Assembly: GCA_003427395.1 (NCBI GenBank) | Contig: BFEA01000084.1 | Coordinates: forward strand, 3,396,684 to 3,428,409 | Length of the DNA: 31,726 bases | Reading direction: 5' to 3' | Origin: Chara braunii | Taxonomy: Eukaryota; Streptophyta; Charophyceae; Charales; Characeae | Shown: one piece after another, positions 27,961 through 31,726 of the stretch | How positions within the stretch are numbered: position 1 is the first letter of the stretch | Layout: each line of letters begins with the position of its first letter | Notes under the pieces: generated by a model | The model's input: only the letters and a program-made list of their open reading frames with translations | What the model was told of the DNA's origin: nothing | Databases searched by the model: none | Program-made: the position numbers and the translations under genes

Positions 27961-28061
27961 ATTCTCAGTTGTACGTCAAGGGACGTTGAGCCCGGTTCTC
28001 AGCACGTGATGCTCCCCACGAATAGATTGGAGCTTTTATCTCAAAAAAAAAAAAAAAAAAA
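27961..28061 (+). mobile_element. Poly(A)-tailed short retroposon, copy 3
   Basis: GGGACGTTGAGCCCGGTTCT, then CAGCACGTGATGCTCCCCAC and GAATAGATTGGAGC, ending in ATCTC and about 19 A. The core is shared with copies 1 and 2. Between copies 2 and 3 (27777-27960) nothing else was recognised. Confidence 0.6.
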
Positions 28062-28070
28062 TACAAACAA

Positions 28071-28215
28071 ACTCAGCGCCCACACGCTCTATCACCTCTC
28101 AGCCGCCGTCATACCCAACAACAAATTCTGGCTAAGCGCATCTTATCCACAGTTGCCCCCGTGCGATCCTCCACTGCCTGCACATCGCAATAGTGATGCG
28201 CTAGCGCAGCGTTAC
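28071..28215 (+). repeat. Flanking module with an LTR-free site
   Basis: CTCAGCGCCCACACGCTCTA to GCGCTAGCGCAGCG matches, inverted, 30225-30090. There the match stops exactly at GTGAT, where the LTR begins. Here GTGAT (28193-28197) runs straight on into GCGCTAGCGCAGC, and that continuation is the sequence that follows the plus-strand LTR at 19072. So this copy looks like the pre-insertion site. TGCGCTAGCGCA (28197-28208) is a perfect 12-bp palindrome. Confidence 0.7.
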
Positions 28216-28320
28216 CACTGGATTGGCCCTGGGATCTTGCTTAGGCCTGCGCAGGATTTTGGAGACCCCTTTCCCCCCCATCCGCTAGCCTTGGTTGAGA
28301 GCCTGTGAGGCAAGAACTGA

Positions 28321-29070
28321 GAATCGTGCTTTTTCTTTTTTTTTTCACCTCTTTTCATTTCTTTTTACTCCCTTTCACTTCTTTTCACTTTTTTTTACTT
28401 CCTTTTATTTCCTTTTACCCTTTGGTCTTCTCTCTGCTCCCCTTTTATTTTTTCTTCCTGATTGCTAGTAAGGCTTGAAGAGGACGGAGGTGCGAGACCT
28501 TGTTGGTGTCAGGGTGCTGCAAAGAAATTCGAATTTTCAAAAAAATAAAAAATAAAATGAAATAAATCACAAAATGAGGAAAGAAGGTGGGGAATAAGAT
28601 AATTTGAACTTTTGGAAAAAGAATGAAATATATAAAAAACGAAAAATATAAAAAGAAAAACAAAAAAATTCGAAGTTGGGGGGGAAGGGGATGAAAAAAG
28701 TGAAGAAGGAAGAGAAATAGGTAAGAGAGAAAAAGATTGCAGTGGGGAGGTGGGGGGATGATAGGGTTGTAGTTGGGGGGAGGAGGGTGAGAGAGTGCGA
28801 GAGAAATGGATGGGAAAGGTGGAGAGGAGGAGAAAAGATTAGTAGAAAATGGTGAGTGGAGAGAGGAGGAAAGAAAAAAAATGGAAGAAAAGTGAATGTT
28901 GATGAAATTCAATGTCTGAGAAGAGTGAGAGGGTAGGGGGGGAGAAGGGAAAAAAAAAAAAAAAAGGAGAAAGGAGTGAAGTAGGATGAGGGAGTAGTGG
29001 TAGAGTTAGAAAAAATGATTAGATGATGGAGGAGGGAGTGGGAGAGTGGGTTAATGAAAGAGAGGTGATA
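28321..29070. repeat. Pyrimidine tract followed by a long purine-rich tract
   Basis: 28321-28448 is mostly C and T, with repeated CTTTTCACTT/CTTTTTACTCC words. From about 28540 to 29070 the same strand is dominated by A and G, including poly(A) at about 28950. The long minus-strand frame (poly-Ser/Phe/Pro) and the plus-strand one are compositional artefacts. No gene was found. Confidence 0.7.
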
Positions 29071-29159
29071 CCAAGCTCTTGGGTGACCAAGAATAATCGA
29101 AACAACCTCTTGGAAGAAGGGGGTCTTCAACTGCTGCAAAAAATGTCAGCAAGGCCTGA

Positions 29160-29590
29160 AGATCTGATTAGATGGATGAGATCTGCTGTAGAGCAGCCCC
29201 CTAGCCAGGGGGTCTTCACACAGTGTCACGTGACACTTTTGGAGATGACCACGGGGAAAGGGAGGAGAGTGGCAAGGGAAGGGGAAAACCTTTTTTGCTC
29301 ATAACTTTTCACCCCTGGGTGGGATTTAGCAAAAGAGGATTCGTTGGAAAGCTTTTCGAAAGGCGCTCCCAACGAGATATGGCGGAGCATCAGCTGCGGC
29401 CTATAGTAATGGCGCTCGTTGAAAAACGAGCGCGCGCAATTTTGGAGCGTGGAAAATAACAAATCGCGATCTTTAAATTAATGTACCTCCAAAATGACTG
29501 TACCAAATTTTGCAATCTATGGCTCATTGGAAGCGGCTCGTTGAGAGCTTTCCAAAAAGCCAAAGATCCGTATAAACGGACATCGGATAC
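29160..29590. repeat. Hairpin cluster with a 16-bp palindrome
   Basis: 29197-29212 (CCCCCT-AGCC-AGGGGG), 29222-29237 (AGTGTCACGTGACACT, a perfect palindrome around CACGTG), 29412-29433 (GCGCTCGTT-GAAA-AACGAGCGC, 9 bp with a GNRA-type loop) and 29567-29580 (TCCGT-ATAA-ACGGA) follow one another. Short open frames here show no protein motif. Confidence 0.7.
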
Positions 29591-29712
29591 AAACATTATC
29601 AAGCAAAACGTGCACTGGTGTCATTACGGGGGGTAGAAGTGACGACCGTTTTGCTCAAGCCACGTGGCAAGTGATGGAGGGGGTGGGTCGGGGAGCGGAG
29701 CAAGGAGAAACG

Positions 29713-29727
29713 CCTGCTCTGATACAA
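29713..29727 (-). promoter_or_regulatory. Putative retrotransposon primer-binding site
   Basis: TTGTATCAGAGCAGG lies one base after the CA end of the minus-strand LTR. The common plant PBS, complementary to the 3' end of initiator tRNA-Met, begins TGGTATCAGAGC; this differs at one of 12 positions. Position and sequence fit a 5' LTR whose internal region would extend toward lower coordinates, where no gag or pol follows. Confidence 0.6.
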
Positions 29728-29728
29728 G

Positions 29729-30089
29729 TGTGCCAGACCCGCCGGGATGGCTGTCCGTCACGATGGAGAAGAAGGGTTGACGAAGGAGGAGGTGAAAATG
29801 AAGCTGGAAGGGACAGCGCAACTCCGATGCAGACTCAACACGCACGTACTCCAAGATGTGGAGAAGTGAAGAATGACGAAATACAGATTGCAGCTGGGGT
29901 ATACCCCCAGCGGACTGACTGGACTCGACTGGACTGGCCTGGTACCGAAAGTGGTACCGGGCAGGACTGGACTGGTCTGAAACCGTACACGGCTTGTGGG
30001 GTCAGACCACGACCTGGTCCCACAGGCCAAACCGGCAAATAGCCGAATAGGCCCTGGTTGTAGGCCAGGGCAGATGGAAGTCCGCTGCA
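29729..30089 (-). repeat. LTR, minus-strand copy (probable 5' LTR)
   Basis: On the minus strand it runs TGCAGCGGACTTCC...GGCGGGTCTGGCACA, matching 18716-19071 throughout. It is preceded by GTGAT (30094-30090) and followed, after one base, by the binding-site-like motif at 29727-29713. Adjacent hairpins inside include 29893-29911, 29941-29958 (GGTACC pair) and 30051-30071 (GCCCTGG arms). Confidence 0.75.
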
Positions 30090-30227
30090 ATCACTATTAC
30101 GATGCGTGGGTAGTGGGGGATCACACGGGGACAACTGTGGATAAACTGCGTTTAACCAGAACTTGTTGTTGGGTATTGCGGAGGCAGAGAGGTAATAGAG
30201 TGTGTGGGCGCTGAGGTGGAGGTCACT

Positions 30228-31726
30228 TCGAGGGGCACAACCATGCACCTGCCATAACCTAATCTCGGTCGATGAAAGTTGGTAATCCTAGATGGTTCGC
30301 AAAAGGAAGGAGAGAGATGTGGGGTCGGTCGATGGGCAGGATCTACGCATCGTACATATCAGTATTACTACCTGATCAGAGACTTTGTTAGAGTGAATAC
30401 AGTTTTATCTGAATGAAGAGTTCGAGATGAAAGACGTGAGTACATCGCTAAATGTCGACTTCCGGGAGATGGATGACAGACTTCATGTCATGATCGATAT
30501 CGTCCACCGTCGCTGACAACGAACTTCAAGTTGTGAGCAGGGTTGTCCACTATTGCCTTTACTCCTACTTCGGGCGGGGTGTTGTTTAAGACTTCCTTAT
30601 TTCTGGTGCTTTAACAGTTATTGACTGTGTTTCCCTAAATTGCAAGCGTTGCGAGTATAGATGATTATGTTTTCCTAGATTCTAATCGTTAGGCTAAGTC
30701 TTGTTAGTATTTGTGATTGGTATCTTGTGAACTTCCAATTCGACAAGGGTTTTCATAATTCTAATTAGGTGTCCATTTTGTTAGTGTTTTCAAGATGATT
30801 TTAGAAATGCTACTTCGTTAGATTACGTTCCCTTTCGATTTTGCCCATGGGTTGGGCAATTCCATAATATTATTGACTATCCGTGGGTAAGACACTATTG
30901 ATTTTTTGTATTCTTAGTTGGTAGTGGGTAAGTAGCTACATTGCGACTTGTACTCACCCCCGTACAAGTACGAGTTGTACCCATTTCTTGTACGCTACTC
31001 GTACTCAAGGCCCCGTACGACTTTTTTTAATTTTTTTTACTGTTTTTATTTTTTTTCTCAAATTTTAATAAGAATCTGCACATGGTGCTCAGGCAAATGT
31101 TTTTTTTTTTTTTTTATGTTACATCACATATTTTTTTTTCGGATTTTTTGGATGACTTTGTTTTTTGTTTTTGATTTTTTTTCGTATGGGTCGTACTGGG
31201 GCATACAGGTTCCCGTACATATATTAAGTGTACGTTTCGTACGGAAAGGCCCCGTACGTGTACGTTCGGTAACGTAGGTAAGTAGGATGAAACCATTGAA
31301 TATTTTGTTTATGTGTTGGTTGGTGGTCTGTTATCTAGCTTGGATTTCGCTAGATTAGGGTTGTTTCATAATGGTGATTTGGAGAAAGGGGTAGATTAGG
31401 ATTTGAGTCTTGTTAAATTAGGGAACGTGAATTTTGTTTTAGGGTTGAGATTGGGATCATAGGTTTTGTAACCTTGGTTGGTGTACATCAGGGTCGGTTG
31501 ATAATGGTGGTTTGGAGAGGGGGTAGATTAGGATTTGACTTTTCTTGAATTAGTGAACTTGAATTTTGTTTTAGGGTTGGGATTGGGATCATTGGTTTTT
31601 GTAACCTTGTGAGGCTGTGGTGGGGATAGGTTTGGTCGGGAGTGCCTTCCTTAGCCCGTGTGACCACAGCAAATGATGTAAGGGACACCGGGCCCGTTTC
31701 CCGGTTATATGAATATGAATTGTGTT
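30228..31726 (-). repeat. Dispersed repeat 'element B', minus-strand copy
   Basis: The inverted counterpart of 3474-4661. It carries the same internal duplication (two blocks with GATTAGGATTTGA near 31395 and 31528) and the same ends, and runs off the window at 31726. Unlike the other copy it contains a 342-bp insertion (30936-31277). On the minus strand it is followed directly by the 30225-30090 module and the LTR. Confidence 0.85.
30936..31277. mobile_element. hAT-like MITE, 342 bp, inside element B
   Basis: GTAAGTAG occurs at 30928-30935 and 31278-31285. The plus-strand copy of element B has the site only once (3916-3923, as CTACTTAC), which proves an insertion with an 8-bp duplication. 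The ends are imperfect inverted repeats: CTACATTGCGACTTGTAC on the left and CTACGTTACCGAACGTAC on the right. The subterminal parts are full of GTAC and CCCGTAC words, as often seen in hAT non-autonomous elements. The T-rich interior has no transposase. Confidence 0.8.

Noticed and set aside
28445-29139. Minus-strand 155- and 76-codon frames
   Set aside because: Ser/Phe/Pro/Leu-rich translation of a purine tract without any motif.
3474-31726. Element B copies as the two LTRs of one giant element
   Set aside because: LTRs of one element are direct repeats; these are inverted and lack TG...CA ends.

Overview
This window looks like intergenic, repeat-dense nuclear DNA of a streptophyte (plant-lineage) eukaryote. 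The signs are: a Ty3/Gypsy chromovirus with a C-terminal chromodomain, a plant-type LINE with a zf-RVT motif, U6 snRNA retrocopies, tRNA-headed SINE-like elements, TTTAGGG-like telomeric motifs, many long A/T homopolymers and microsatellites, and an assembly gap. A charophycean alga such as Chara is my best guess, but that is inference only. I see no intact host protein gene. Every recognisable coding stretch is a decayed mobile-element fragment.

Layout. 1-3447: short tandem repeats, the C-terminal end of a retroviral-type integrase (1729-2223), an unrecognised broken frame (2220-2700), purine microsatellites and a LINE 3' tail. 3474-4661: a dispersed repeat (here 'element B') whose second copy lies inverted at 30228-31726. 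4680-5300: GACCCC-containing repeats and telomere-like motifs. 5334-6985: a degenerate Ty3 gag. 6985-14960: an unrelated block holding a GC-rich unrecognised frame (7059-8622), non-coding DNA with duplications and a 54-bp minisatellite, a striking chain of short perfect hairpins (11.2-14.0 kb), and a gap of N (14402-14669). 14961-17741: chromovirus RT, RNase H, integrase and chromodomain with several frameshifts and stops. 18716-19071: a TG...CA LTR, probably the 3' LTR of that element. 19217-19704: a tRNA-headed, hairpin-rich SINE on the minus strand. 19.8-24.3 kb: a foldback MITE-like family, and U6 snRNA retrocopies including one inserted inside an older U6 copy. 24405-27300: a LINE reverse transcriptase region with many frameshifts. 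27.6-28.2 kb: poly(A)-tailed short retroposons and a probable LTR empty site. 28.3-29.1 kb: a pyrimidine tract followed by a purine tract. 29.16-29.6 kb: another hairpin cluster. 29729-30089: the LTR again, inverted and followed by a primer-binding-site-like motif. 30228-31726: element B, interrupted by a 342-bp hAT-like MITE.

How the parts relate. An LTR on the minus strand (30089-29729), an LTR on the plus strand (18716-19071) and a site without an LTR (28193-28197) share the five bases GTGAT and the sequence around them. They therefore read as one insertion locus that was duplicated and inverted. The U6 copies carry target-site duplications and A-rich or TAA-rich tails, so they look like products of LINE-type retroposition, and a LINE lies in the same window. 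The most unusual signal is the density of adjacent perfect stem-loops, sometimes sharing arms, in several unrelated segments.
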